From assembly GCF_015694735.1 (NCBI RefSeq), contig NZ_JADQDP010000002.1:62001-126000 (forward strand): a stretch of DNA of 64,000 nucleotides, in the 5' to 3' direction. Positions 44,287 through 51,491 of this stretch are shown here, one piece after another (within the stretch, counting starts at the first letter, position 1; each line of letters begins with the position of its first letter). The translations under genes and the position numbers were made by a program. The notes below the pieces were generated by a model. The model made no database searches. It worked only from the letters and a program-made list of their open reading frames with translations, and was not told the origin of the DNA. Source of the stretch: Hymenobacter properus. GTDB lineage: Bacteria; Bacteroidota; Bacteroidia; Cytophagales; Hymenobacteraceae.

Positions 44287-44937
44287 ATGCGTAAGCTAGC
44301 TCTTACCCTTCTCGGCACGGCGGCGGTTGCATCGTCGCTGGCCCTCGGCGGCTGCAAGAAGACAGAAACCGACGAACTGTCCCGCATCAAAAACTTCCCG
44401 GCCATCACGCTGGCCGGCAACGAGTACTACGTCATCAACGTGGGCGAAACCTTCACCGAGCCCGGCGTAACGGCCGAGCTGGGTGGCGCGCCCCTGCAGC
44501 CCATCATCTCGAACCCCGTCAACACGTCGCGGCCGGGCATCTACGTCATTCGCTACAAAGGTGCCAACACCGAAGGCGATACCATTGCGGCTACTCGCAC
44601 GGTGATTGTGACCGACCCGGCCGTGAACAATCTGGACCAGAGCGGCACCTTCACGCGCAGCGGCTTCTCGCCGTCGCCCGTTACCAAAGTGGGCAACAAA
44701 GGCCTGTACCGCATCGACAACTTCGGCTTCACCAACGCGCCGAACTTGTTCACAGCTTACTTCGTGCAAACCGACGCGTCGCACATCGTGGTGCCCGCCC
44801 AAACCATCCCGGGCTTGGGCTACACCACCTTCACGTCGGTGTCCGGTACCTTCACAGCCGGGCAATTGACGAGAATTGCGTACGCCATCAACGCACCGGC
44901 CATTTTCGGCAATACGGTGCGCGCCGCTACGCGCTAA
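44287..44937 (+). CDS. SusCD-associated lipoprotein with DUF5011-like Ig domain
   Basis: A 216-aa lipoprotein (signal 1-22, Cys23 in LGGCKKTE). Residues about 35-115 have a DUF5011-like, bacterial Ig-type domain (PAITLAGNEYYVINVGE, FTEPGVTA, NTSRPGIYVIRY). The remainder matches the BT_2262-type surface lipoproteins found after susCD genes in Bacteroidota (SGTFTRSGFSPSPVTKVGN, YRIDNFGF). Probably a third surface protein of the SusCD complex that contacts substrate. A strong terminator follows. Confidence 0.85.
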   Translation: MRKLALTLLGTAAVASSLALGGCKKTETDELSRIKNFPAITLAGNEYYVINVGETFTEPGVTAELGGAPLQPIISNPVNTSRPGIYVIRYKGANTEGDTIAATRTVIVTDPAVNNLDQSGTFTRSGFSPSPVTKVGNKGLYRIDNFGFTNAPNLFTAYFVQTDASHIVVPAQTIPGLGYTTFTSVSGTFTAGQLTRIAYAINAPAIFGNTVRAATR

Positions 44938-44947
44938 CATAAGCCAA

Positions 44948-45010
44948 AATAAAAGGGCCATAATTGGCGCCGTGACATGTGCACGGCGCCAATTATGGCC
45001 CTTTTATTTT
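44948..45010 (+). terminator. Terminator of the susCD operon
   Basis: Perfect arms AAAAGGGCCATAATTGGCGC / GCGCCAATTATGGCCCTTTT (24 bases or more) with a T-tract, 11 bases after the last lipoprotein stop. Unusually long stem for a terminator. Confidence 0.9.
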
Positions 45011-45109
45011 TTATTCCCTGGCTAATTAAAACAAGCTCGATTCACAATTGCGCTGTGGAATAATAAAGGGCGCATTGTGGTCGGTTTGCTGAACGTTTAT
45101 TATCTAAAG

Positions 45110-45178
45110 AAAAAAGAGAAGGTCCGTTGCAAACTTCACCACATAGTTGAAGTTTGTAACGGACCTTCTCTTTTTTTG
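45110..45178. terminator. Orphan terminator-like hairpin
   Basis: Arms of about 29 bases (AAAAAAGAGAAGGTCCGTTG and its complement TAACGGACCTTCTCTTTTTT) with T-tracts on both strands. The only transcript that could reach it is a readthrough from the susCD operon or an unannotated RNA of about 100 bases that begins after 45010. Confidence 0.75.
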
Positions 45179-45250
45179 CTGGTCTGTCAGCGCCAGTACG
45201 AAATATTGGGCAATGATTTCGTAATTGATAAATTCAGCCTAGGAAACGAT

Positions 45251-45362
45251 GGTAGTGGGATAAGTAAATCCATGAAGTTTTCACTCACCAAAAACACACA
45301 TTAAACCGCTGCGCATACGAGAAGTTGCAGCTTCTCGCAGCGTAGTACTTACTCCCACTACC
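45251..45362. repeat. Nested inverted repeat, possible structured RNA
   Basis: Outer arms GGTAGTGGGATAAGTA (45251-45266) and TACTTACTCCCACTACC (45346-45362). Within them CGCTGCGCATACGAGAAG pairs with CTTCTCGCAGCG, closed by GAGAAGTTGCAGCTTCTC. No T-tract follows and no start codon is near. Could be a structured RNA or the remains of a repeat. Confidence 0.5.
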
Positions 45363-45812
45363 AATGTTTGCAAATGCTGAAAACGCCTGGGCGTTAATGT
45401 TGACTCAAAAGTAATACTTTTTATTGATAATTATGGCTTTGGATGAAGCGTGAAGCTGATTCTGACTCCTCTATTGTTGGGTTAATAAATAATATAGTAG
45501 CCATTACTGATTGCATCAAACAAAATTTCAATTAGTGGTTTAATAATGATGCAACTTTGCTTTTTAAAGGGCTAAAATAAAATTAATGTTAAATCTTTCC
45601 CGACAGTAATTAAGGCATGAATGGATGCATGACTTATTGTGAAAGGGGGCTGGTAGAAGCGGTGAAAAGCACCCGCATGTTTGTGGTAGTGGCTTTGGCA
45701 AAAGACAGTGCCCAGATGCACTTGGTTGCACCGGCGGAAGATGATTTTCCGTAGAGCGCATGCTGCTTGGTGCGCGGGAGCCCATTGCTCCATACCGTAG
45801 CAGCCTCCTACC

Positions 45813-46553
45813 ATGATAGTCAACTCCGCCCCCGCCGGCTGGCAAATCATCTACCAGCAAGCCCACGCCCTGCTGGCCATGCAGCTGGCCTGGCACTGGC
45901 CGCCCACCCTGCCGCCCGACCAGTGGGTGGGCCTGCTGGCGGCCGTGGCCCAGCACGACGACGAGCAGCAGGCCTGGCACGGCCGCGGCGGCCACTACGG
46001 CCTCACCGCCGCCGGTGCCCCGGCCAACTTCACCCAGAAAGAATTTTCGCTGGCGCAGGCCACCGATGTGCTGGCTGCTGCGCGCTTCCAGGGGCGCTGG
46101 CGCAGCCTGCTCACCAGCCTGCACCTAAGCTGCCTCTACGAGGGCCTGCGGGGGCAGTCGCGCGAAATCGATGACTTTCTCGACGACCTCCGCGCCCGGC
46201 AGCAACGCTGGCGCCGGGCCCTCAAGCTGACCAAAGCCGCTGCCCAGCAGGCCTACGACCTGCTGCACTGGGCCGACCGGCTGTCGCTCATCCTCTGCCG
46301 CCACGAAATCCCGGAAATGGGCCGCACCCTCGAAATCTACCACGGGCCCGACGGCCGCAGCTACCACCTGCGCCAGCCTGTGCCCAATGGCCCGGTGCTG
46401 GTGGAGCCCTGGCCGTTTCAGGCAGCCGAAATCGAGGTGAGCGTGGAAGCCAGCACGCTCACGCAACTGCAGTTCCGCGACGACGCCGAGCTAGCCGCCG
46501 CCCTGCGCGCAGCGCCCGTTGAGGTGCTGCGCTGGACGCTAAAAAGACTTTAG
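45813..46553 (+). CDS. DUF3891 family protein
   Basis: A 246-aa cytosolic protein matching DUF3891. Its N-terminal half contains HALLAMQLAWHW (about 18-29) and the AVAQHDDEQ motif (about 45-53), in which His and Asp residues recall an HD-type metal site, followed by a C-terminal region of beta strands (LEIYHGPDGRSYHLRQP). No function is established for the family; hydrolase activity is only a guess. The gene stands alone, about 100 bp before yihY-like. ATG 45813 fits the family start. Confidence 0.8.
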   Translation: MIVNSAPAGWQIIYQQAHALLAMQLAWHWPPTLPPDQWVGLLAAVAQHDDEQQAWHGRGGHYGLTAAGAPANFTQKEFSLAQATDVLAAARFQGRWRSLLTSLHLSCLYEGLRGQSREIDDFLDDLRARQQRWRRALKLTKAAAQQAYDLLHWADRLSLILCRHEIPEMGRTLEIYHGPDGRSYHLRQPVPNGPVLVEPWPFQAAEIEVSVEASTLTQLQFRDDAELAAALRAAPVEVLRWTLKRL

Positions 46554-46655
46554 CCGAAGCCTAAGTGCAGCGGGGGGTACGGAAGAGCTTATCTGTTTTT
46601 CTGATAACGCGGCTCCCCACCGGCCGTAGTAAGGCCTACATTCTTTTCGCTCTGC

Positions 46656-47627
46656 ATGGCTACGCATTACAAATTTTCCGATATCCTGGCTGTCATCAAG
46701 TCTTCGGCTGGCGAGTTCAGCAACAACAACTCGTTTCGGCACGCGGCGGCGCTGTCGTACTACACCATCTTTTCGCTGCCGCCGTTGCTGCTCATCGTCA
46801 TCACAGTGGCCAGCGCGGCGTTTGGGGGCGAAGCCCTCACCGGACAGATTTACGGGCAGCTAAAGGGGCTGGTGGGGGCCGATTCGGCTAAGTTTCTGCA
46901 GGACAGCATTGCCAAGTTCACGGTGCAGCAGCGCGGGCCGGTGGCCACCACCATTGGAGTGGCCACGCTCATTTTTGCGGCCACCACCTTCTTTGTTACC
47001 CTGCAGGAAAGCATTAACGATATCTGGAACCTGAAGGTGAAAACCAACGGCATCGGCATCGGCGCCTACCTCAAGCAGCGTTTTCTCTCGTTCGGCCTCA
47101 TCCTGAGCGTGGCCCTGCTGCTGCTCATTTCCTTTGTCATCAGCGCCGTCCTCACCACCTTCACCGACTGGCTGCAGCGGCAGATTCCGGAAATTGGCGT
47201 CATCGTCATTCACGTGGTCGACGTGCTGCTTTCGTTGGGCATCACCACACTGTTGTTTGCCCTCATCTACCGTTTCCTGCCCGACGCCATCATCCGTTGG
47301 CGCGACGTGGGCATTGGCGCCTTCATCACGGCCTTGCTTTTTGTAATTGGCAAGTACCTCATTGCTTTTTATATCGCCAAGGCCAACCCCGGCTCGGCCT
47401 TCGGGGCGGCGGGCTCGGCCATTGTGTTGCTGCTGTGGGTCAATTACTCGTCGCTCATCATCTTTTTCGGGGCCGAATTCACCCAGGAATTTGCTGATGC
47501 CTTCGGCCAGAAAGTGCAGCCCAAAGCCCACGCCGTGCGCGTGAGGCTGGAGGAAATCGCGCCCGGCGAGTCGGATGAGGAAAAGGCCACCGGCCGGCCT
47601 CGCAGCACGGGCCGTTGGAAATCTTAA
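46656..47627 (+). CDS. YihY/BrkB family membrane protein
   Basis: A 323-aa inner-membrane protein with about six helices (around 30-52, 90-112, 134-160, 182-203, 212-233, 242-266). Hallmarks are HAAALSYYTIFSLPPLLLI (about 28-46), the central RFLPDAIIRWRDVGIGA (about 204-220), and FGAAGSAIVLLLWVNYSSLI (about 249-268). BrkB proteins are widespread and were once thought to be RNase BN, which is now considered wrong. The real role is unknown; serum resistance is reported for some. A charged C-terminal tail (about 295-323) follows. Confidence 0.93.
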   Translation: MATHYKFSDILAVIKSSAGEFSNNNSFRHAAALSYYTIFSLPPLLLIVITVASAAFGGEALTGQIYGQLKGLVGADSAKFLQDSIAKFTVQQRGPVATTIGVATLIFAATTFFVTLQESINDIWNLKVKTNGIGIGAYLKQRFLSFGLILSVALLLLISFVISAVLTTFTDWLQRQIPEIGVIVIHVVDVLLSLGITTLLFALIYRFLPDAIIRWRDVGIGAFITALLFVIGKYLIAFYIAKANPGSAFGAAGSAIVLLLWVNYSSLIIFFGAEFTQEFADAFGQKVQPKAHAVRVRLEEIAPGESDEEKATGRPRSTGRWKS

Positions 47628-47818
47628 CGCCCGTACTCTCCTTTTGCAAGCAGTCGTTAAGTGCTTCTTGCATAAGACTGATGCCGGCGTAGACGAGGGC
47701 AGGGCCCTCGGCCGCCGGGCACAGTGGACGGGCCGCCGCGATGCACTTGGCCGAAATAATTAGGTTTGCAACGATTTACCAGTAAAACAGCATCTTTGAG
47801 GAAAATTCCCTTCCTCAT

Positions 47819-49063
47819 ATGCATTATCTACTACGTATTGGTTTCGCAGGCCTGGCGCTGGTTGCCAGTGCCCCGGCCCGTGCCCAGGCGCCCGCCGAGC
47901 GTACCCTGGTGGTGAGCCCCGCCGTGGGCGAGGTCATCGACGCAGCCGAAAAGGCCCGTTTTGGCTTGTTCCCCAACTACGCTGCCGACAACTTTCTGGA
48001 CGCCCGCTTCGTGCGCGCCCTGGCGCCCGACAGCGCCCTTACGCTGCGCATCCGCCAGCGCGACGGCCAGGTGCTCAACCGGCCCAGCCTGCCGGTGGAG
48101 TTCGATGCCGTGCGCGCCGTCATCGACGGGCGCCTCCGCGAGCTGGTCCAGGCCGGGCCGGTGGCCGCCCCCGTGGCGCCCAGCGCCGCCCTAGCTCCGG
48201 GCTACGTAGTGGCCAGCTCGCAACCCGAACTCATTGGCAGCTCCTACAGCGTGGAGCTGAAATCGGGCAACAGCTTCATTGGCGTGCTACGCACGGCCGG
48301 CCCCCAGGAACTGGAGTTCGAAACCAAAGACCTGGGCACGGTGCGCGTGCAGCGCACCAACCTGCGCGATTTGGTGCTGCTTACCGCCCAGCAAACCCGC
48401 AAGGGCTACGACTACGTGGGAAACGGCAACCGCCTGTTCTTCGGGCCCACAGCCCGCAACCTGCGGCGCGGCGAAGGCTACGTGCAGGACATCGACATCT
48501 TCCTGCTGAACGCGAACTACGGCATCACCAATAATTTTTCGATGGGCATAATCGCCTCGTTTATACCCGCAGCGGGCTCTTACAATCTGATTGGATTCAC
48601 GCCCAAGGTCAGTTTCGGGTCGAAGAATGACAACCTGCATTTCGGCACGGGGGCCATGCTGATATTCGTGGGCGGCTACGCCGCTGGTGTCACTTACGCC
48701 AACGCCACTGTGGGCAGCGCCGACAACAACCTGACCGGCGGCGTGGGCTTTGGCTTCAGTGGCGGGGGCGGCTTCGGGAGCACGCCGGTGCTGATGCTGG
48801 GCGGGGCCACCCGCGTGAGCCGTCGCATCTCCCTGATGAACGAAACCTACGTGGTGCATTACAGCGACTCCTATAGCAAAAGGACGGCCCTGGCCGGCAT
48901 TGCTGGCCTGCGCGTGGCGTGGCCCCGCATCAGCGGCGGCCTGGGGCTGATGTATGCGCACAATTCCTACGACGAGCAATACAGTTTCGGCCGCGTGAGC
49001 CAGAACTACACCGACGCCTACCCCTACGGCGAAGTCACGTTTCGTTTTGGCCGGGTAAAGTAG
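47819..49063 (+). CDS. Outer-membrane protein of unknown function
   Basis: A 414-aa protein with signal peptide 1-24 (ending ARAQ). Residues about 26-110 form a mixed domain (VGEVIDAAEKARFGLFP). Residues about 140-195 have a small beta-rich segment (YSVELKSGNSFIGVLRT, FETKDLGTVRVQRTNLRDL) resembling an SH3- or LSM-like fold. The rest (about 225-414) has alternating aromatic strands with Gly-rich turns (FGFSGGGGFGS, LGLMYAHNSY, EVTFRFGRVK) typical of an outer-membrane barrel. No known family. It ends at a long palindrome shared with rlmN. Confidence 0.7.
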   Translation: MHYLLRIGFAGLALVASAPARAQAPAERTLVVSPAVGEVIDAAEKARFGLFPNYAADNFLDARFVRALAPDSALTLRIRQRDGQVLNRPSLPVEFDAVRAVIDGRLRELVQAGPVAAPVAPSAALAPGYVVASSQPELIGSSYSVELKSGNSFIGVLRTAGPQELEFETKDLGTVRVQRTNLRDLVLLTAQQTRKGYDYVGNGNRLFFGPTARNLRRGEGYVQDIDIFLLNANYGITNNFSMGIIASFIPAAGSYNLIGFTPKVSFGSKNDNLHFGTGAMLIFVGGYAAGVTYANATVGSADNNLTGGVGFGFSGGGGFGSTPVLMLGGATRVSRRISLMNETYVVHYSDSYSKRTALAGIAGLRVAWPRISGGLGLMYAHNSYDEQYSFGRVSQNYTDAYPYGEVTFRFGRVK

Positions 49064-49064
49064 T

Positions 49065-49143
49065 CCTTCCGGCTCCTGAGCCAAAGAAAAAGGCCCTCCT
49101 GATTTACAGGCGGGCCTTTTTCTTTGGCTCAGGAGCCGGAAGG
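49065..49143. terminator. Very long bidirectional terminator hairpin
   Basis: Two near-perfect arms of about 32 bases (CCTTCCGGCTCCTGAGCCAA ... and its complement) around a 15-base loop. The inner part (AAAGAAAAAGGCCC / GGGCCTTTTTCTTT) has T-tracts on both strands. It fills the entire gap between the converging outer-membrane gene and rlmN, reaching within a base of each stop codon. Confidence 0.9.
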
Positions 49144-49144
49144 G

Positions 49145-50221
49145 TTAGGCAGCGGCTTTCTCCTTCACGGCCAGCTGCCCGCAGGCGGCGTCAATGTCTT
49201 TGCCGCGCGAGCGGCGGATGTTGGTTTGCACGCCGCGGTCGGCCAGGAACTTGTGGAAGGCGGTGATTTTGTCGGCCTCGGCGTTCTGGTAGGCGGCGTT
49301 TTCGATGGGGTTGTACTCAATCAGGTTCACCTTGCAGGGCAACCACTTGGCAATCTTCAGCAGCTCGGCAGCGTCCTCCAGTTCGTCGTTGAAGTTCTCG
49401 AACACGATGTATTCGTAGGTGACTTTGCGGCCGGTTTTCTGGTGGTAGTACTGCAGGGCTTCCTTCAGCGCGGCCAGGGAGTTGGCCTCGTTGATGGGCA
49501 TGATTTCGTTGCGCTTGGCATCGGTGGGGGCGTGCAGCGAGAGGGCCAGGTTGGCCTTCACGTCGTCGTCGGCCAGCTTTTTAATCATCTTGGCAATGCC
49601 GGCCGTGCTGATGGTGATGCGGCGCGGCGCCATGTTCAGGCCGTCGGGCGCGGTGATTCGGCGCACGCTTTCCACCACGTTGGCGTAGTTGAGCAGCGGC
49701 TCGCCCATGCCCATGTACACGATGTTGGTGAGCGGCGTGCCGTACTGGGCCTCACACTGCTCCCGAATGCGCACCACTTGGTCGTAAATCTCGGCCGCGT
49801 CGAGGTTGCGCTTGCGGTCCATGTAGCCGGTGGCGCAAAACTTACACGTGAGCGAGCAGCCCACTTGCGACGAGATACAGGCCGTCATGCGCGTGTCGTG
49901 CGGGATGAGCACGCCTTCCACCACGTTGCCGTCGTAGAGTTTGAAGGCCGACTTAATGGTGCCGTCGTTCGAGAGCTGCTTGTTCTGCACCGTTACGCCG
50001 TTGATGACGAAGTGCTGGTCGAGCAGCTCGCGGGTGGCCACCGAGATGTTGTTCATCTCCTCGAACGTGGCGGCCGTGTTTTTCCAGAGCCACTCCTGCA
50101 CCTGCTTGGCGCGGAAGGGCTTCTCGCCGTGCTCCACCATGAAGGCCTTGAGCTCGTCGGGCGAGGTTTTGCGGATGTCGCGCTTCTTAATAACGGGGGC
50201 GAGGGGCAATTCTAGCAGCAT
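49145..50221 (-). CDS. rlmN: 23S rRNA (A2503-C2) / tRNA (A37-C2) methyltransferase
   Basis: A 358-aa radical-SAM enzyme that methylates adenine at C2 in 23S rRNA and in some tRNAs. The cluster-binding CxxxCxxC is GCSLTCKFC (Cys122, Cys126, Cys129). The second mechanistic Cys is in DIDAACGQL near the C-terminus, and Glu102 (NVVEGVLIP) is in the expected place. Length fits the family. I chose the ATG at 50221, four bases from a TATCTTTG box, which suggests a leaderless message; a longer frame exists to 50260. Terminates at the long shared hairpin. Confidence 0.94.
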   Translation of the reverse strand: MLLELPLAPVIKKRDIRKTSPDELKAFMVEHGEKPFRAKQVQEWLWKNTAATFEEMNNISVATRELLDQHFVINGVTVQNKQLSNDGTIKSAFKLYDGNVVEGVLIPHDTRMTACISSQVGCSLTCKFCATGYMDRKRNLDAAEIYDQVVRIREQCEAQYGTPLTNIVYMGMGEPLLNYANVVESVRRITAPDGLNMAPRRITISTAGIAKMIKKLADDDVKANLALSLHAPTDAKRNEIMPINEANSLAALKEALQYYHQKTGRKVTYEYIVFENFNDELEDAAELLKIAKWLPCKVNLIEYNPIENAAYQNAEADKITAFHKFLADRGVQTNIRRSRGKDIDAACGQLAVKEKAAA

Positions 50222-50958
50222 AGTGCAAAGATACAAGCCAACAGGGCGTTGGGTTCCCAAGGCTTGCAGTTTGGCGGCGGCTTCCTGTCTTCATGCGTAA
50301 ACACTAATGATGCTGCGCATTGCTACAACCAAGACAGAACCATCAAAGCTTGGCTCCGCCTATTCAAGCACTGGTCTGCTCTCTGCAGTTGCCTTATGAA
50401 ACAAGACGTAACTGGCAGGTACTGCTGCGCGTGGCGTACTCCTGTCTTGGCTAAGCCGCTTGCATCGCCTTGCTGACTCATGGAAAAAGAGCCAGCCTGA
50501 TGAGATACTTAGAAACAATGCTGCCTGCTCTCATCGAGTCAATTGCTGTGGGCATCCTTATTCCCTAAGGACGGCTGAGAGAATTGACAAAAAGCAACTT
50601 AAGCTCCTCACTATCCGTCACACCAATTATTGTATTTTAAAGTTGGCATATCAATTTTTAATGACATAAAGCAATGAAAAATTATATTTAATGAATAATG
50701 ATTATTAATTATTTTATCAATAAAAGAAAAGGTCATACTTTAGGGCGCTGAAATACAGAGCGTAACCAGTAAGAGGTGGCGTAGTTATTTCGACGTGCAG
50801 TACCTAACGCAGTATGCGACTTTACTGCGTCATAGGCTGAAAGAAGAACCGAATAGTCGAGCTCAAATCACTTGGCCCCTTGCGGGTAGTGCAGCAGCTT
50901 GTTTCATCGTCATTGCCTGATTTCTCATTGTTCTTCCTTACCACCTCAACCCCATGTT
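50222..50958. other. 737-bp intergenic region
   Basis: Between rlmN and the divergent small T9SS gene. GC content falls visibly after 50600 and the region 50640-50760 is AT-rich (CATACTTTAGGGCG at 50734-50747 resembles a -7 box). The short frames inside have no supporting features. I see no RNA gene or repeat here. Confidence 0.45.
50226..50233 (-). promoter_or_regulatory. -7 box (TATCTTTG) four bases before rlmN
   Basis: Exact TAnnTTTG on the minus strand, immediately before the ATG at 50221. No well-spaced -33 element is apparent. Confidence 0.5.
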
Positions 50959-51462
50959 ATGAAAAAAAGCTTTCTACTGATAATGCCTGTGGTGGGCATG
51001 TCTTATGGTGCAACGGCCCAGAAGCTTAGCCCGGAGCTTATATCCAGTGCCGGTGGCTCGTCTGGAGGAGCCGGGGTGCTTATTGATTGGAGCCTGGGCG
51101 AAGTAGCAGTTGAAACTGTTGCGGCGCCTGCCACGCTGTACACGCAAGGGTTTCACCAGCCTTCGCTGCAGGTAACGGCCTTGACTAAAGAACCGGGAAA
51201 CACGTCGGCGCTCCTCTTTTCGGCGGCGCCCAATCCGGTCGAATCCCTGCTGACGGTCTTCATGCCTGCTGACTTACAGGAGGCAGTGCAACTGTCGCTG
51301 TCGGATGCGAGCGGCAAGGTGCTCCTGACCCAATCGCCGCAACTGCACCAGTTGGAACAGCAACTCAACCTGGTTGATTTCGCGGCTGGCGTCTACTTCC
51401 TGCACGTGCGCGGCAAGCGCGGAAATGCCTTGCAGACCTTCAAAATCATCAAGGCCCAATAG
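50959..51462 (+). CDS. Small T9SS-secreted protein
   Basis: A 167-aa exported protein. The ATG at 50959 is chosen because a signal peptide follows (about 1-21, ending GATAQ); the frame also opens 60 bases earlier. The middle region is short (about 22-75: LSPELISSAGGSS, VLIDWSLGEVAVET) and resembles the start of Bacteroidota surface adhesin-like proteins. The C-terminal 80 residues are a type IX sorting domain (FSAAPNPVESLLTV, LSDASGKVLL, FAAGVYFLHV). The 927-aa tail-fibre-like gene begins 29 bases later, so both are probably co-transcribed. Confidence 0.85.
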   Translation: MKKSFLLIMPVVGMSYGATAQKLSPELISSAGGSSGGAGVLIDWSLGEVAVETVAAPATLYTQGFHQPSLQVTALTKEPGNTSALLFSAAPNPVESLLTVFMPADLQEAVQLSLSDASGKVLLTQSPQLHQLEQQLNLVDFAAGVYFLHVRGKRGNALQTFKIIKAQ

Positions 51463-51491
51463 TCTCCCACCCAACCCATTCGAAGTCTCTC

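Larger units (their letters stand above)
44938..45812. other. 875-bp non-coding region rich in hairpins
   Basis: It contains the operon terminator (44948-45010), a second strong terminator-like hairpin with no gene before it (45110-45178), and a nested inverted repeat (45251-45362). AT-rich from 45400 onward. Short frames in it have no support. Confidence 0.65.

Noticed and set aside
50249..50669. Two short frames in the gap upstream of the small T9SS gene
   Set aside because: They lack signal peptides, domains and a base bias expected for coding sequence in this genome.
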